This document shows positions 47,494 through 60,653 of a DNA stretch of 64,000 nucleotides, piece after piece. The stretch's first letter is position 1. Each line of letters starts with the position of its first letter. The stretch is taken from assembly GCF_000220065.1 (NCBI RefSeq), contig NZ_AFQU01000001.1, forward strand, positions 558,001 through 622,000, given 5' to 3'. The notes under the pieces are model-generated. The model was not told where the DNA came from and searched no databases. It saw only the letters and a program-made list of their open reading frames with translations. The position numbers were made by a program, and so were the translations under genes. The stretch comes from Streptococcus sp. oral taxon 056 str. F0418. GTDB taxonomy: Bacteria; Bacillota; Bacilli; Lactobacillales; Streptococcaceae.

Positions 47494-47601
47494 TAAATTA
47501 TAATAGTCCATCTTATTTTTTACGTTCATTTCATTAGAAATTTAACAAATTATCTGATAAGTGTTATAATAATAAGTAGTCATCATACAGGAGGAGATCT
47601 T

Positions 47602-47901
47602 ATGAAGCTTATTAATACGACTAACAGCCATGCCGCACTTGTCCAAAGTCAGCTTGAAAGTACTGATGCCACACTAGTGGAGACCTATTCAGCTGGTAAC
47701 ACAGATGTTGTATTCACACAAGCGCCAACACATTATGAAATTTTGATTGCCAACATGCATCGAGCAGTTCGCGAGCAAGAAATTGAAAAAATTCGTGAGT
47801 TCTTCCTTAAAAGAAAAGTGGATCCGAAGATTATAAATACTTCCGCTATTCAAACAATCTACGCAGACAAACTAATTGAAATTTCAATTCCAATTAAATA
47901 A
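47602..47901 (+). CDS. DUF1827 protein
   Basis: 99 residues, MKLINTTNSHAALVQSQLES, with NMHRAVREQEIEKIREFFLK; the DUF1827 family of lactobacilli and streptococci, function unknown. AGGAGGAG lies before the ATG, and a -10-like TATAAT sits at about 47567. Confidence 0.85.
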   Translation: MKLINTTNSHAALVQSQLESTDATLVETYSAGNTDVVFTQAPTHYEILIANMHRAVREQEIEKIREFFLKRKVDPKIINTSAIQTIYADKLIEISIPIK

Positions 47902-47947
47902 GTGAATACAAGAAATCGAAGAAGATGAAATGTGTTCTTTTCATATA

Positions 47948-47983
47948 AAAAATGGCTCGCCACTATAAGGCAGAGCCATTTTT
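47948..47983. terminator. Bidirectional terminator between the DUF1827 gene and ileS
   Basis: Stem AAAAATGGCTC/GAGCCATTTTT with A and T flanks between convergent genes. Confidence 0.85.
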
Positions 47984-48000
47984 ATTTTTTAATTCACTAA

Positions 48001-50793
48001 TTACTTTGTTTCAAATCCTTCTGCAACTGCTTGAGCAAAATTTTCTTCTAAAATTTCTGCACAGTGGTCACAGATTAGAGCATGATAGCTACGTTCCGCT
48101 GTAGTGGGATCGATACGGCGGCAACGGTCGCAAACCTCACCACTTGCACGCTCTACAGTAAATGCGACATCTTCAAAGCTAACTGCAGTATCTGGAGCAG
48201 ATCCTTCTGCGATTGTCAATTTAGATACGATCAAGAGCTGGGCTACATCGCTGTTTACTGCTTCAAGCAAAGTTTTAACTACTTCATTTGGATAAACAGT
48301 CAAGTGTGCTTCTAGAGATTTACCAATAACTTTTTCGTTACGAGCTTCCTCCAAGGCTTTTTGAGCTTGGCCTCGGAAGTCCATGAATGCTGACCAAGTA
48401 TCCAAGATTTCTTGCTGATTTAAGAAAGTCTGAGCTTCTGGCAATTCAGACAATTGAACGAAGTCTTCAGCTTCAAACTCAAGATATGACCAGATTTCCT
48501 CTGCAGTATGCGGTAGAATTGGTGTCAATAACTTAGTAATCTTGACCAAAATATCATAGAAAACGGTCTGCATTTGGCGGCGTTCTAAAGATTTAGCGCC
48601 TTCAATATAGACAACATCTTTCGCAAAGTCAAGGTAAAAGGCTGACAAATCAACATTGATAAAGTTCACTAAAGCCTTGTAGATTGTCAGGAATTCAAAA
48701 TCCGCATAAGCATCACGAATCGTTTTCACAAGCTGATTAAAGCGAATCGTCATATACTTATCGACAGAACGAAGTTCATCGTAAGCTACAGTATCTTCAG
48801 CTGGGTTAAAGTCAGAAGTGTTCGCCAACAAGAAACGAAGTGTATTACGAATCTTGCGGTAAGTCTCAGAAACTTGACTCAAGATATCCATAGAGATACG
48901 AACATCATTACTTGAATCAACACTAGTGACCCAAAGACGAAGAATTTCCGCACCAAATTGTTTTTCAACATCACTTGGAGCAATAGTATTGCCAAGAGAT
49001 TTAGACATCTTTTCACCTTTACCATCAAGGGCAAAACCTTGAGACAAGATTTGTTTGTATGGTGCTTTGCCATGATTCGCAACAGAAGTGATGAGTGATG
49101 AGTTAAACCAACCACGGTATTGATCTGAACCTTCAAGGTAGAGATCTGCTGGGTAGGTCAACTCTGGACGATTAACCACTACACCATTCCATGATGAACC
49201 TGAGTCAAACCAAACGTCCATGATATCTGTTTCCTTCTTGAATTCACCATTTGGTGAACCTGGATGAGTAAACCCTTCTGGTAAAAGATCCTTTGCATCG
49301 CGTTCCCACCAAACAATCGAGCCATGTTTTTCAAAGAGCTGCGCTACGTGTTCGATGGTTTCAGCCGTCATGATTGGTGTTCCATCTTCAGCATAAAAAA
49401 TTGGAAGAGGAACTCCCCAAGCACGTTGCCGAGAGATAACCCAGTCACCACGATCACGTATCATGTTATAAAGGCGTACTTTACCCCATTCTGAGTGGAA
49501 TTTAACTTTTTCAATCTCATCCAAAATCTCTTGACGGAATTTAGAAACAGAAGCAAACCACTGTGGAACTGCCCGCCAGATAATTGGTTTCTTGGTTCGC
49601 CAGTCAAATGGATATGAGTGAGAGATTTCTTCCTGAGCAAGGAGTAAGTTACCAAGTTTTTCAATAACCGTTGGCACAACTTTGTCGTAGAATTGCCCTT
49701 CAAAATCAGGACCTGCATTCTCCATCATGATACCACGTTCATTGACTGTGACAAATACTTCCAAGCCATTTGCAACACCGACATTATAGTCATCCTCACC
49801 AAAGCCTGGCGCTGTATGGACAATACCAGTACCTGAGTCAGTCGTAACGTGGTCACCAAGGATAACCAATTCATCAACAGTCGTATCCCATGGGTGAGCT
49901 GTTACGATATGATTCAATTCTGCACCACGGTGAGTTGCCAGAACCTGAACATCAGTCCAGCCAAATTTTTCGGATAAGCTGTTCAACAATTCTGAAGCGA
50001 CCACAAACTTACGTTTCTCACCTGCTGGTTGTACTACAACGTAGTCAATATCCGCACCAACTGTTAAACCACGAGAGGCAGTAATCGTAAATGGTGTTGT
50101 TGTCCAGACAGTAATGTAGGTATCTGTATCTAAAACACCTTTTCCATCTTTAACTCGGTTAGCATAGTACAAAGAAGTAGAAAGTAAGTCATGGTATTCA
50201 ATCTCCGCTTCTGCCAAAGCAGATTCAGAAGACCAAGACCAGTAAACAGGCTTAGCACCACGGTAAATATAGCCTTTTTTAGCCATTTCACCAAAAACTC
50301 GAATCTGAGCCGCTTCATAATCAGGAGTCAAGGTTACATACGGATTATCCCAGTCACCAGAAACGCCCAAACGCTTGAAATCATCACGTTGTTTATCAAC
50401 TTGAGAAAGAGCATACTCACGGCAAAGTTTCAAGTACTCTACTAAATCCATTTCTTTACGCTTAACATCTTGTTTTGCCAAGACTTGCTCAATTGGCAAT
50501 CCATGTGTATCCCAGCCGGGGATATATGGTGCATAGTAGCCAGACATAGATTTAGAGCGAACTATGATATCTTTTGAAATCTTATTCATAGCATGGCCAA
50601 CGTGAATGTTTCCATTTGCATAGGGAGGTCCATCATGTAGGATAAAATGAGGCTTGCCCTCATTCAACTCCTGACGGAGTTGATAAAGTTTAGCATCGTC
50701 CCATTCTTTTTGCCAGACTGGCTCTTTTGTTGGCAAGCCAGCACGCATAGGGAAATCCGTTTTCCCAAGGTTGAGTGTTTCTTTTAATTTCAT
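48001..50793 (-). CDS. ileS: Isoleucyl-tRNA synthetase
   Basis: 930-residue class I synthetase with editing domain. HIGH motif in [22 protein letters not shown] in [12 protein letters not shown], and C-terminal zinc site CDRCRR...CDHC. Preceded by a T-box leader, so expression rises when tRNA-Ile is uncharged. Confidence 0.98.
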   Translation of the reverse strand: MKLKETLNLGKTDFPMRAGLPTKEPVWQKEWDDAKLYQLRQELNEGKPHFILHDGPPYANGNIHVGHAMNKISKDIIVRSKSMSGYYAPYIPGWDTHGLPIEQVLAKQDVKRKEMDLVEYLKLCREYALSQVDKQRDDFKRLGVSGDWDNPYVTLTPDYEAAQIRVFGEMAKKGYIYRGAKPVYWSWSSESALAEAEIEYHDLLSTSLYYANRVKDGKGVLDTDTYITVWTTTPFTITASRGLTVGADIDYVVVQPAGEKRKFVVASELLNSLSEKFGWTDVQVLATHRGAELNHIVTAHPWDTTVDELVILGDHVTTDSGTGIVHTAPGFGEDDYNVGVANGLEVFVTVNERGIMMENAGPDFEGQFYDKVVPTVIEKLGNLLLAQEEISHSYPFDWRTKKPIIWRAVPQWFASVSKFRQEILDEIEKVKFHSEWGKVRLYNMIRDRGDWVISRQRAWGVPLPIFYAEDGTPIMTAETIEHVAQLFEKHGSIVWWERDAKDLLPEGFTHPGSPNGEFKKETDIMDVWFDSGSSWNGVVVNRPELTYPADLYLEGSDQYRGWFNSSLITSVANHGKAPYKQILSQGFALDGKGEKMSKSLGNTIAPSDVEKQFGAEILRLWVTSVDSSNDVRISMDILSQVSETYRKIRNTLRFLLANTSDFNPAEDTVAYDELRSVDKYMTIRFNQLVKTIRDAYADFEFLTIYKALVNFINVDLSAFYLDFAKDVVYIEGAKSLERRQMQTVFYDILVKITKLLTPILPHTAEEIWSYLEFEAEDFVQLSELPEAQTFLNQQEILDTWSAFMDFRGQAQKALEEARNEKVIGKSLEAHLTVYPNEVVKTLLEAVNSDVAQLLIVSKLTIAEGSAPDTAVSFEDVAFTVERASGEVCDRCRRIDPTTAERSYHALICDHCAEILEENFAQAVAEGFETK

Positions 50794-50836
50794 AACATAG
50801 CCTTTCCAAATTTAATGAATGTAACTAAATAAAAAG

Positions 50837-51045
50837 ACCACAAATTTTCAAAAAGGACGAAAATTCGCGGTACCACCTTTGTTTAGATAAAAATAAAATT
50901 AACTATTTTTATCCCTCTTGTTCCGTAACGTGGAAAAGACGTCATATCCTACTGTATTCAGATATAATTTTGTAAAATGATAAGTTAGACAACAGTGATT
51001 GCAAGTCTTTCACCCTCACCTGCTCGCTGTAAATGTATTGTACAA
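50837..51045 (-). promoter_or_regulatory. T-box riboswitch of ileS
   Basis: The reverse strand carries the T-box core AAAGGTGGTACCGCG (CGCGGTACCACC on the + strand at 50866-50877), a stem III-like hairpin GATAAAAATA/TATTTTTATC before it, and a terminator ACCGCGAATTTTC/GAAAATTTGTGGT with T run (50837-50871). Stem I lies near 50990-51030. An ATC triplet at 50997-50999 is a candidate Ile specifier. Confidence 0.92.
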
Positions 51046-51067
51046 CTTGTGTTTTTACATTTGGTTT

Positions 51068-51802
51068 TTATAAAATTTCAATGTCTTCAGAAGAATTTTT
51101 TTCTTCAGATACGACTTCCACCACTTTTGTATCAGATAAGTCCGCATTTGATTCTGCAATCCGTTGTTGTAAATCAGCCATTTCTTCTGGAGAAAACTGA
51201 CGAGTCACTTCCGATTCATCATCAGTAACTGGCATCACGGTTTCACCAAGGGCTTCCTGAACAACTTCCTTGAAAGCATCATCACTTGTTTGGAGATAAG
51301 TAGCTGTCGGACGAAGAATTTCTTCCCATTCAGAAGAATCAACAATACTTAATTGACTTTCAATTGTTGATTTAAGGCGTTGATGGAATAAACGAGCCTT
51401 ATTTTTCAATTCCTCTGTTTCAATCGCTACTTTTTTAGCATTGTCAGTTGATTGGCGCAAAATATCGTTTGCCTTAAATTTTGCATGGTCTAACAAATGC
51501 TGCGCTTCTTGTTCAGCTTGACGCAAAACATTATCCGACTTTTCTTGTGCAGCTTGTTTTAGCTTTTCAGCTGTATCTTGCGCAATTAAAACAGATTGAC
51601 TAAGTGAGTCTTTCATCTCATCAAAATAAGTCAGACGTTCTTCTAAATTTTTAATGCGAGCTTCTTTATTATGATTATCACGCACCAAAGCTTCATAATC
51701 ACGCACAATAATGTCAAGAAATTCATCTACTTCTTCAACATCGTAACCTCTAAATTTTGTATTGAAAGATTTATCTTTAATTTCTAATGATGTAAGAGCC
51801 AT
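51068..51802 (-). CDS. divIVA: Cell division protein DivIVA
   Basis: 244 residues. N-terminal membrane-curvature domain (LTSLEIKDKSFNTKFRGYDV with EVDEFLD), then coiled coils rich in E, Q and K. Recruits division and wall proteins to septum and poles. Last gene of the division cluster before ileS. Confidence 0.95.
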   Translation of the reverse strand: MALTSLEIKDKSFNTKFRGYDVEEVDEFLDIIVRDYEALVRDNHNKEARIKNLEERLTYFDEMKDSLSQSVLIAQDTAEKLKQAAQEKSDNVLRQAEQEAQHLLDHAKFKANDILRQSTDNAKKVAIETEELKNKARLFHQRLKSTIESQLSIVDSSEWEEILRPTATYLQTSDDAFKEVVQEALGETVMPVTDDESEVTRQFSPEEMADLQQRIAESNADLSDTKVVEVVSEEKNSSEDIEIL

Positions 51803-51811
51803 ATTTTTTCC

Positions 51812-52606
51812 TCATTTACTAGATTGTATTTCAACTGTTAACTTATGCTTCCCACTTTTTGAGAAGCCATTTTCTTTCATTACCTTAAATCTTCCATATC
51901 TCCTCACACTGACCAAATCTTCTAACCCAATCACCAAACTAGGGTTATCAATAATAGCGTAGTTGACCTTCACTTGTTTACTAAAAATCAGCTGTGAAGC
52001 AATGTTTCGAGATAGTTTAAAAGTACTAGCTACCAACTTATCCAATCTCATACTGGATACCAAGATATCCTTAGAATCAGAAGACTCATGTGTATGCAAT
52101 ATTTCACTTAAAGAAATTTCTTTTAGCGTGACTGGTACTTTAGCAATTTTTGTAATATTGTCAATAAAAAACTGGGTAAATCTTTTATCAACTAAAACCT
52201 GTGCTCTAGTTTCTTCTACTAGAATGTCACCAAATGTTCGACGATCTAAACCCAAGCGATTCATCAGCGTTCCAAAGATTTGAGCATGTGTAAGCTGATG
52301 AAACTTACTAGGATAATTCACCTCAAGTAAGCACAATTCAAAATCTTCTAATTCAAGCTCATAATATGCCGGAGCCAGTATTACTTTTGCCCATTCGCTG
52401 GGAAAAAAACGACTGCTGACAAAAATTTGTAATTGATATTTATTCGCTAAATTTTCAAGAATACTAGCTTGGTGGGGGTTAACAAAGGATGTCACCACTC
52501 TACTATACGTATCTTCTACTCGCTGAATCAATTCCAAACTTTTATCCAGAAAAGTATGATCTTCTGCCGTAAAATGTTGATAGAGATCTTTATATTCGTT
52601 TATCAT
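51812..52606 (-). CDS. ylmH: YlmH RNA-binding protein (S4 domain)
   Basis: 264 residues with a C-terminal S4 domain (MRLDKLVASTFKLSRNIASQ). In Firmicutes it lies in the ftsZ-divIVA cluster; relatives act in ribosome rescue on stalled 50S subunits. Overlaps ylmG by 4 bp. Confidence 0.92.
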   Translation of the reverse strand: MINEYKDLYQHFTAEDHTFLDKSLELIQRVEDTYSRVVTSFVNPHQASILENLANKYQLQIFVSSRFFPSEWAKVILAPAYYELELEDFELCLLEVNYPSKFHQLTHAQIFGTLMNRLGLDRRTFGDILVEETRAQVLVDKRFTQFFIDNITKIAKVPVTLKEISLSEILHTHESSDSKDILVSSMRLDKLVASTFKLSRNIASQLIFSKQVKVNYAIIDNPSLVIGLEDLVSVRRYGRFKVMKENGFSKSGKHKLTVEIQSSK

Positions 52607-52869
52607 ATGAAAAATAATGAAACAAGCAAGCGAACAAGCAAATCACTACCAAAGTGTATAAGAAGCAATGCTACATACACCGTCCAGTCTAAACCTGCGA
52701 ATTGAAGTGGTAGTCGACGAAAAGGTTTCAAAATAGATTCTGCAATTCTAAGAACTAATCGACCTAGCGAAGTTTGATAAGCACCAGGGAACCAAGACAT
52801 TAAAGCGTAGACGACGAGAATTAAAGAGAGAACTCTCGCTAACAATAAAATAAAACTTACAAATACCAT
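52603..52869 (-). CDS. ylmG: YggT-family membrane protein
   Basis: 88 residues with two hydrophobic helices and the PGAYQTSLGRLVLRIAESIL/KPFRRL segment of YggT proteins. Role in envelope or division, not well defined. Confidence 0.92.
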   Translation of the reverse strand: MVFVSFILLLARVLSLILVVYALMSWFPGAYQTSLGRLVLRIAESILKPFRRLPLQFAGLDWTVYVALLLIHFGSDLLVRLLVSLFFI

Positions 52870-52873
52870 CTCT

Positions 52874-53449
52874 TTATCTACGTTTCATATCAAAATCAAA
52901 ATCACTATGTACACCCTCAGGTAGCTTAATGTCTTCAATATTGACTACTACATTGACTGGTGTCAAGAGATACATGGTTCCTGAAACTTTTCTAAGATTT
53001 CCCATCAAAACTTGCTTCGCTCCGTCTAAATAATCGATACAACGACGAGCTTGCACCTCGGTCATATATTGAAAATCAATTAATACACTCTCATTTGCAA
53101 GCAAGAGGTTAACTATCGTAGGTGCATCTTCATATTTTTTGGGATAACGAACATCAATTGTTACCTTATCAGAAGTCACAACTGTATGGTTTTGTGCTAA
53201 TTCTTGTTGGCGAGCATGCAGACGAGTAATGTTCTCGTTATGCAATGGAGTAGTGCTTGATTGAGACGTCGAGCTAGCTACCATGCGCGATTGGGGTTGT
53301 TTCACTTCCCGAACAGGCTCTTGGTATGCTGGTCTTTGAGTTGGAGTTTTGACGGCTTGTGGTTGCGCCTGAGGTTGTGCAACCTGCGTTTCATCTCCAT
53401 CTTCTGTAAAATATTCTATAAATTTATCGAATCTATCTTTTAATGACAT
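52874..53449 (-). CDS. sepF: Cell division protein SepF
   Basis: 191 residues: short amphipathic N-terminus ([14 protein letters not shown]), a Gln/Pro-rich linker, and the C-terminal SepF domain ([20 protein letters not shown]). Membrane anchor for FtsZ. Confidence 0.95.
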   Translation of the reverse strand: MSLKDRFDKFIEYFTEDGDETQVAQPQAQPQAVKTPTQRPAYQEPVREVKQPQSRMVASSTSQSSTTPLHNENITRLHARQQELAQNHTVVTSDKVTIDVRYPKKYEDAPTIVNLLLANESVLIDFQYMTEVQARRCIDYLDGAKQVLMGNLRKVSGTMYLLTPVNVVVNIEDIKLPEGVHSDFDFDMKRR

Positions 53450-53458
53450 GGTTCTTTC

Positions 53459-54130
53459 CTATTTAAAAAATGATGACCCTATCCTAACGAAAGTTGAGCC
53501 ATGTTGAATTGCTAATGCATAATCCTGACTCATACCCATACTTATATCAGAAAAGGGCATATTGGCAATTTGTTTACTTTGTAGCTTTTGTTGAAGATTA
53601 TGAGTGGTTTGAAAGATATTCTTTAGTTCATCTTCAGAGGCATCTATTGGCGCCATCGTCATAATTCCTACAATCTGAATACGCTCCAGATTCTCTAGAG
53701 ATTTCAGTGTAGCTTCTACTTCTTCGATAGCAAAGCCGTGCTTACTTTCTTCACCAGAAACATTGACCTGTAAAAAGCATTTAACAATATGAGTCGCGCG
53801 CTTATTGATTTCTTCAGCCAATTTGACTGAATCTAGAGCATGAAAATAATCAACATAGTTAATAATATCTTTTACTTTTCTACGTTGAAGTGTTCCAATT
53901 AAGTGCCAAGTCAAGCCTTCATCTTTCAGCTCCTGATATTTTTCCAAAAATTTATCCACTCGATTTTCTCCAATGTGGCTAATCCCTGTTTTTATCAGCT
54001 CTTTAGTAGTAGAGCTGTCAACATATTTGGTGACAGCTACGATACTTACGGAGTTTTCTGGACGATTTGCTGTTCGAATAGCATTCTCTACCGCAGCAAA
54101 GACTTGATCCTTATTCTTTTGCAAATCCAT
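53459..54130 (-). CDS. ylmE: PLP-homeostasis protein YggS-like
   Basis: 223 residues of the alanine-racemase-like fold that binds pyridoxal phosphate. VAVTKYVDSSTTKELIKTGI holds the PLP lysine, with HIGENRVDK and MSMGMSQDYALAIQHGST-type blocks. Starts 2 nt after ftsZ. Confidence 0.94.
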   Translation of the reverse strand: MDLQKNKDQVFAAVENAIRTANRPENSVSIVAVTKYVDSSTTKELIKTGISHIGENRVDKFLEKYQELKDEGLTWHLIGTLQRRKVKDIINYVDYFHALDSVKLAEEINKRATHIVKCFLQVNVSGEESKHGFAIEEVEATLKSLENLERIQIVGIMTMAPIDASEDELKNIFQTTHNLQQKLQSKQIANMPFSDISMGMSQDYALAIQHGSTFVRIGSSFFK

Positions 54131-54132
54131 TC

Positions 54133-55407
<1,275 letters not shown>

Positions 55408-56781
55408 TTAATCAAACAGATTGCCCAACCAATTACGAGCACGATCTGTTAATGTTTCTGTCTTTGTATCTTGTTCTTGAAGCGTTGGCACTTCAATTCG
55501 AGGTTCTACTCGTGGTTCAACTTCCGCCTGCGGTTGTTTTTCTTTCGGAACAGCGAAGCGAGGAGAAGCCATTGTTTGTAATGGACGAGCAAAATTACTT
55601 GGTTGCTGACGTAACAACTCATCACCTTGGACAGCTGCTTGTGCTAATGCATCTACATCTGTTAGGTTACCAGCGTATTCTGACAAGCTAATCACATGCG
55701 CAAAAGCTGGATTACGGATACCAATCTGATTTGGCACAAATAATTTAACTGGCACGCCAAGCACTTCTTGAGCCAACTCTACAACTCCTGGTAGAATTGC
55801 TCCACCACCAATAATGACAATCCCTCCTGGCAAATCCAAGAGATGTCTTCTTTCTAAATCTTGTTTAATTTGCTCAAAAACATGTTTAATGCGCGCTGAA
55901 ATGATTTCAGCTAAATATTTTTCTGTTACTTCAACTGGCTCAACTTCACCAATTACTTCAACTTGAAAAGTTTCTTGGCTCGCAGCTGGTGGATAGGCTT
56001 CCCCGTAGTTAAATTTCAAACTTTCTGCCAATTTTTGTGAGGTTTTCAAAACTTTTGAAATATCTTTTGTGACATAATCGCCGCCTTCTTGATAAATATT
56101 TGTATATTGAAGTTCTTGATTTCTCACAGAGGCAACTGTTGTTTGCCCACCACCCATATCAATAACGGTTGCACCAAATTCGCGTTCACCTTCATTCAAA
56201 ACTGACTTAGTCATTGCTAATGGTGAGATAATGATATTTTCTACTTGAACACCTGCACGCTCCACTGTTTTACGTAGATTGTGTAGAATCGTACGAGGTC
56301 CGGTATACAGCAAACCACGCATTTCTAAGCGAATCCCCATCATACCACGTGGGTCACGGATTCCTTGAAAACCATCAACGATGAATTCTTCAGGGATAAA
56401 TGTGATCACTTCACGATCTGGCGTCATACTTTTTGTCAAGGCAGAGCGAACGACATTTTCAACATCAATATCTGTGATTTCCTTTGCATCGTTCGTTACC
56501 GGAATCATTCCCTGAGAAGGTTCAATTTGTAGTAAGTTTGCAGGCAAACCAACGTTAACTACCTTAATTGAAATTCCAGCTTTTTCTTCTGCTTGCGCAA
56601 TAGCAGCTTTGATCGCTCCTGCCGCTGCTTCAATATCTACAATAATTCCGTCTTTTACACCAGCACTTTTAGCGTTACTTACGCCAATAACATTCATTTC
56701 ATTGTTGACATGTTCTGCTACTAACACTTTAATGGAGCTAGTTCCTATATCTAATCCTGTAAAAAAGCCATCTCTAGCCAT
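55408..56781 (-). CDS. ftsA: Cell division protein FtsA
   Basis: Actin-like membrane tether of FtsZ. FTGLDIGTSSIKVLVAEH at the start, ATVIDMGGGQTTVASV mid-protein, and the C-terminal amphipathic helix (RARNWLGNLFD). ATG 56781 (MARDGFFTG) gives 457 residues. The ORF extends upstream, but GAGAGGAATG precedes this codon. Confidence 0.96.
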   Translation of the reverse strand: MARDGFFTGLDIGTSSIKVLVAEHVNNEMNVIGVSNAKSAGVKDGIIVDIEAAAGAIKAAIAQAEEKAGISIKVVNVGLPANLLQIEPSQGMIPVTNDAKEITDIDVENVVRSALTKSMTPDREVITFIPEEFIVDGFQGIRDPRGMMGIRLEMRGLLYTGPRTILHNLRKTVERAGVQVENIIISPLAMTKSVLNEGEREFGATVIDMGGGQTTVASVRNQELQYTNIYQEGGDYVTKDISKVLKTSQKLAESLKFNYGEAYPPAASQETFQVEVIGEVEPVEVTEKYLAEIISARIKHVFEQIKQDLERRHLLDLPGGIVIIGGGAILPGVVELAQEVLGVPVKLFVPNQIGIRNPAFAHVISLSEYAGNLTDVDALAQAAVQGDELLRQQPSNFARPLQTMASPRFAVPKEKQPQAEVEPRVEPRIEVPTLQEQDTKTETLTDRARNWLGNLFD

Positions 56782-56902
56782 TCCATCATTCCTCTCTATC
56801 TTCCGAGTTTCAAACTTATCCGATAACTCTTTAAAAATACAGTTATCCATTGCCTATTATAACACAAAAAAAGCAAAAGTGGTGAGATTTTCTCTGTTTT
56901 CT

Positions 56903-58021
56903 TTAGTAATTTACTTCACTAGTTGTTTCTTCAGAAGTTTCTGCTGTTTCAGTTTGAGCATTTTCTTCAGAATTTTTCTCTTCTTCCGACTCTTTTTGAG
57001 CTAAGCTAGCTGGATAACTAAAGATTCCGGCCTCCATGTCCACAATACTCGGTTCAGTCAAAAGAGACTGTACTCGGCTATAGTGGGGAAGCTTCTTATG
57101 GATATCTGATAAAGGAACCAAAATCTTATGACCATCTCTCATTGTCAAAGTTAAGAGATCTTTGGTTGCTTTACTAGGCGTTAAATCAACAGTTTGAATG
57201 TTATTTATTATAGTTTCTGAAACACCTTCCAATTCTTGTACCAATTTTTTAACTTTTGCTTTATCTGACAAATTAAAACGGAGATAATTCTCAGGTAGAT
57301 TCTCTTTTTTCACAGGTTTATTAATCAGACTACCATTGCTAATTACTGGATAAATATTCCCACTAGAAGCCTCATAAGCAATCACCTTATATTCTTTGAT
57401 TTTGATAGTGAATGTGGCAGGAAATTGATATAAAATCTCCGCTTTTTCTATCCAAGGATTTGCTTGTGTGAGTTTTTTAGCATGTTTAGAACGATTCAAA
57501 AACGTTGTCAATGTATAATCTCGATTGTCGATCTGAGTATTTTTGATGACTTCTTCCTGACTCACACGTTCATTTCCAGAAACGACTATATTTTTTATCG
57601 TACTTAAGGGAGTGATGAAGTATAGAGAGCTCAATGCAAGTAATGAACTAACAATAAGAATAGGTAACGCCCGGTAGAGGTGAATCTTCTCAATTTGCTT
57701 TTTTTCTGGTTTAGAAACTTCTTCCTGTTCTAAAGTTGATTCATCACCTTCTTCAGCAACTTCTGATTTTTCTGCTTGGTCTGTATCCAATTCTTCCAAC
57801 TCGTCTAACTCTTCATTTTTAGTTTTAGACTCATCCTCATCATCATTTTTGACTGTTACATCTGAAGACATTGGTTCCTGTTGATTTTCTTTATCATGAA
57901 TCCCTTCTTCTTGTTCAGAAGTTTCTTGTGATTTTTTTTCTAGATATTCTTCATGTCGTTTTTGCCATTCAGACAAATAAGTTTGAAGTTCTTTCTGTTC
58001 GTCTTTATCTTTTGTCGTCAT
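56903..58021 (-). CDS. divIB: Cell division protein DivIB/FtsQ
   Basis: 372 residues: a long acidic cytoplasmic N-terminus (about 1-115), one transmembrane helix ([20 protein letters not shown]), a POTRA domain ([20 protein letters not shown]), then the beta domain and an acidic Ser/Glu/Thr-rich tail. Part of the FtsQLB complex. Overlaps murG by 4 bp. Confidence 0.94.
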   Translation of the reverse strand: MTTKDKDEQKELQTYLSEWQKRHEEYLEKKSQETSEQEEGIHDKENQQEPMSSDVTVKNDDEDESKTKNEELDELEELDTDQAEKSEVAEEGDESTLEQEEVSKPEKKQIEKIHLYRALPILIVSSLLALSSLYFITPLSTIKNIVVSGNERVSQEEVIKNTQIDNRDYTLTTFLNRSKHAKKLTQANPWIEKAEILYQFPATFTIKIKEYKVIAYEASSGNIYPVISNGSLINKPVKKENLPENYLRFNLSDKAKVKKLVQELEGVSETIINNIQTVDLTPSKATKDLLTLTMRDGHKILVPLSDIHKKLPHYSRVQSLLTEPSIVDMEAGIFSYPASLAQKESEEEKNSEENAQTETAETSEETTSEVNY

Positions 58022-59088
58022 TTTTTTCCTTTGCTTATATCATTTTTCAAGACAGCATAAAAATCCTCCACTGACTTGATTTCATTGGAATTTTGCATAG
58101 CTTGATAATAAGAAGTCTGATTCGCCAAAAGGTCATCAAGTGCTGCCTGTAGATTACTCATATCCAGCTGTTCCTCAGGCAACTGTTTGGCGTATCCCTT
58201 TTTCACAAAATAATCTGCATTTTCGATTTGGTCACCACGACTCGCTTCTCGACCCAAAGGAACGATAATATGCAACTTAGCCATAGCCAAGAGTTCAAAA
58301 ATTGTATTGGAACCACCACGGGTCACCACCACATCTGCCAAGTCCATCAAAGGCTGGTAGAGGTCCGTCACATAGGCTCTGCGAAAGAGACGATCAGACA
58401 AAACATCCAAACTCTCATCGCCTGTCAGATTGATAACGTTATAACGCTCGGTCAGCGTAGCTTGATTCTGGCTGACAAAGTCATTAAAGACCTTGGCACC
58501 AGCAGAACCACCGACAAAAAGCAGGGTTGGCAGTTCTTTATCAAAATACTGACGGATTTCTTCTAGTTCCCGCGGTAGGACTGACTTTTGGCCACCGACC
58601 TTGGTCACAGCTCCTATATGCTCAATCTTGGTCAGACTGGAAGGTTGCTCAAAGGTTGCATACATCTTGGTCGCACACTTATAGGCGATTTTATTGGCCA
58701 AGCCAATGGATAGATCCGACTCATGAACATAGACAGGCACTCCGGACAGCCGAGCTGCAATCACGGGCGGAACGGATACAAAGCCTCCCTTCGAAAAGAG
58801 GGCCTGCGGCCGTACCTTGAGCATAATACCAAGCGACTGGAAAATTCCCCAGACGACCTTAAAGCCATCTAAGAGATTCTGCCATGAAAAATAGCGACGA
58901 AGCTTGCCCGTAGCTATAGAATGGAAGGTCACATCCAGTCCTGACTTTTGGATTTCCTGATACTCAATACCATGCTTATCACCAATATAGTGGACCTGCC
59001 AGCCTTCTTTGATAAATTTCGGAATCAGGAGAAGGTTGAGGGTTACATGCCCAACCGTTCCTCCACCTGTAAATACAATCTTTTTCAT
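58018..59088 (-). CDS. murG: UDP-GlcNAc--MurNAc-pentapeptide transferase MurG
   Basis: Makes lipid II from lipid I on the inner membrane face. [18 protein letters not shown] at the start and the UDP-GlcNAc site [17 protein letters not shown]. 356 residues. Streptococcal-type GGGTVGHV replaces the more common GGTGGHV. Confidence 0.97.
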   Translation of the reverse strand: MKKIVFTGGGTVGHVTLNLLLIPKFIKEGWQVHYIGDKHGIEYQEIQKSGLDVTFHSIATGKLRRYFSWQNLLDGFKVVWGIFQSLGIMLKVRPQALFSKGGFVSVPPVIAARLSGVPVYVHESDLSIGLANKIAYKCATKMYATFEQPSSLTKIEHIGAVTKVGGQKSVLPRELEEIRQYFDKELPTLLFVGGSAGAKVFNDFVSQNQATLTERYNVINLTGDESLDVLSDRLFRRAYVTDLYQPLMDLADVVVTRGGSNTIFELLAMAKLHIIVPLGREASRGDQIENADYFVKKGYAKQLPEEQLDMSNLQAALDDLLANQTSYYQAMQNSNEIKSVEDFYAVLKNDISKGKK

Positions 59089-59089
59089 T

Positions 59090-60442
59090 TTAACCTTTTA
59101 ATTCTTCAAATGCAGCGAGAAATTCATCGCCACGGACTTCAAAATTACTATACATATCCCAGCTGGCATTGGCAGGACTGAGCAAGACAATATCTCCCGG
59201 TTCTGCTTGAGCAAAGGCCTTCCGAGCTGCATCTCGGACATCAGTCGCATCCAGATAAGAAACACCAGCCTGATCAGCAGCTCTCTTTACACGCGGAGCT
59301 GATTGTCCTAAGATGACCATCTTCTTGAGCCCTTTGAGGTCAGGCACCAATTCGTCAAATTCATTGCCTCGGTCCAAGCCGCCTGCAATCAGAATCACCT
59401 TGCTATTGTCAAAGCCAGACAAGGCTTTCTGGGTTGCCAAGATATTGGTAGACTTACTGTCGTTGTAAAAGGCAACCTCATTTACCTGCCCTACATACTG
59501 GAGGCGGTGCTTAACACCCCCAAAAGCTGACAAGACTTCTTTGATCGTCTGATTGTCAATGCCACGCAGTTTGGCCACAGCAATCGTAGCCAGAGCATTT
59601 TCGACATTGTGGCTGCCAGGAACGCCGATCTCAGCCGCCTGCATAATCGATTCACCACGGAAGGTCAAGACATCACCTTCTAGATAGGCACCATCCACCT
59701 TTTCAGTCGTTGAAAAAGGCACAACAGTAGCCTGAGTCTGACTAGCCATTTCCTTGGCCCAATCTTGATTGAAATTCAAAACCAGATAATCATCAGCTGT
59801 CATATTTTTCTGGATATTCCACTTGGCAGCTGCATAGTCCTCAACAGAACCGTGATAATCTAAATGAGTCGGCATGAGGTTGGTGATCACAGCGATTTGC
59901 GGATGAAAAGCTTCAATTCCCATTAACTGGAAGGAAGACAGTTCCATGACCAGCGTATCTTTGCTGCTGGCTGTTTGGGCTACCTGACTGGCAGGAAAGC
60001 CGATATTACCTGACAAGAGGCCATTTTGACCACCAGCTGTCAAGACTTGCGCAATCATGGTTGTAGTCGTTGTTTTGCCGTTTGAACCCGTAATACCAAT
60101 AATCGGCGCTTCAGAAATCAGATAAGCCAGCTCGACTTCAGTGATAACAGGAATCTTCTTCTCCAGAGCTCGAACGACCATGGCATTGTCATAGAGAATA
60201 CCTGGATTTTTCACCATTAGTTCAAAGTCTTCATCCAGCAATTCCAAGGGATGACCTCCTGTCACCACTTTAATGCCTTCTTCTAGCAAAGATTGGGCAG
60301 CAGGATTTTCCTCGAAAGGTTTACCGTCGTTAACTGTCACGATGGCTCCTAATTTATCTAAAAGGCGAGCTGCTGACTCACCCGACTTGGCCAATCCCAG
60401 GACCAAGACCTTCTTATTGGCAAAATTTGTAATACGTTTCAT
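59090..60442 (-). CDS. murD: UDP-MurNAc-L-alanine:D-glutamate ligase
   Basis: Mur ligase adding D-Glu to the peptidoglycan precursor. ATP site [12 protein letters not shown] near residues 115-126, carbamylated Lys region [10 protein letters not shown], and C-terminal YNDSKSTN. 450 residues. First gene of the division cluster in this window. Confidence 0.97.
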   Translation of the reverse strand: MKRITNFANKKVLVLGLAKSGESAARLLDKLGAIVTVNDGKPFEENPAAQSLLEEGIKVVTGGHPLELLDEDFELMVKNPGILYDNAMVVRALEKKIPVITEVELAYLISEAPIIGITGSNGKTTTTTMIAQVLTAGGQNGLLSGNIGFPASQVAQTASSKDTLVMELSSFQLMGIEAFHPQIAVITNLMPTHLDYHGSVEDYAAAKWNIQKNMTADDYLVLNFNQDWAKEMASQTQATVVPFSTTEKVDGAYLEGDVLTFRGESIMQAAEIGVPGSHNVENALATIAVAKLRGIDNQTIKEVLSAFGGVKHRLQYVGQVNEVAFYNDSKSTNILATQKALSGFDNSKVILIAGGLDRGNEFDELVPDLKGLKKMVILGQSAPRVKRAADQAGVSYLDATDVRDAARKAFAQAEPGDIVLLSPANASWDMYSNFEVRGDEFLAAFEELKG

Positions 60443-60609
60443 ACCAAACCTTCTTTGTTCATTCTATACTCTATATTTTACCTTTTTTGTAGAAATAAAA
60501 AAGCCATAGGCGACTTTTATTTACTTCTGTTATCAACTTGTGAAAAAATTGTGATTTTCTCTCAAATTTGCAAAAATTTGTAACAAAAAGCAAAATTGTT
60601 ATAAAAAAA

Positions 60610-60646
60610 CAGTTTGATACCAAGTTTTACCTTGACTATCAAACTG
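60610..60646 (-). terminator. Terminator after the DUF3165 gene
   Basis: Reverse-strand 10-bp stem CAGTTTGATA/TATCAAACTG with a 17-nt loop and seven T. Confidence 0.8.
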
Positions 60647-60653
60647 ATACTTC

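Noticed and set aside
58228..58820. Forward ORFs of about 100 codons antisense to murG
   Set aside because: Shadow frames of a conserved gene. Tryptophan- and histidine-rich nonsense composition.
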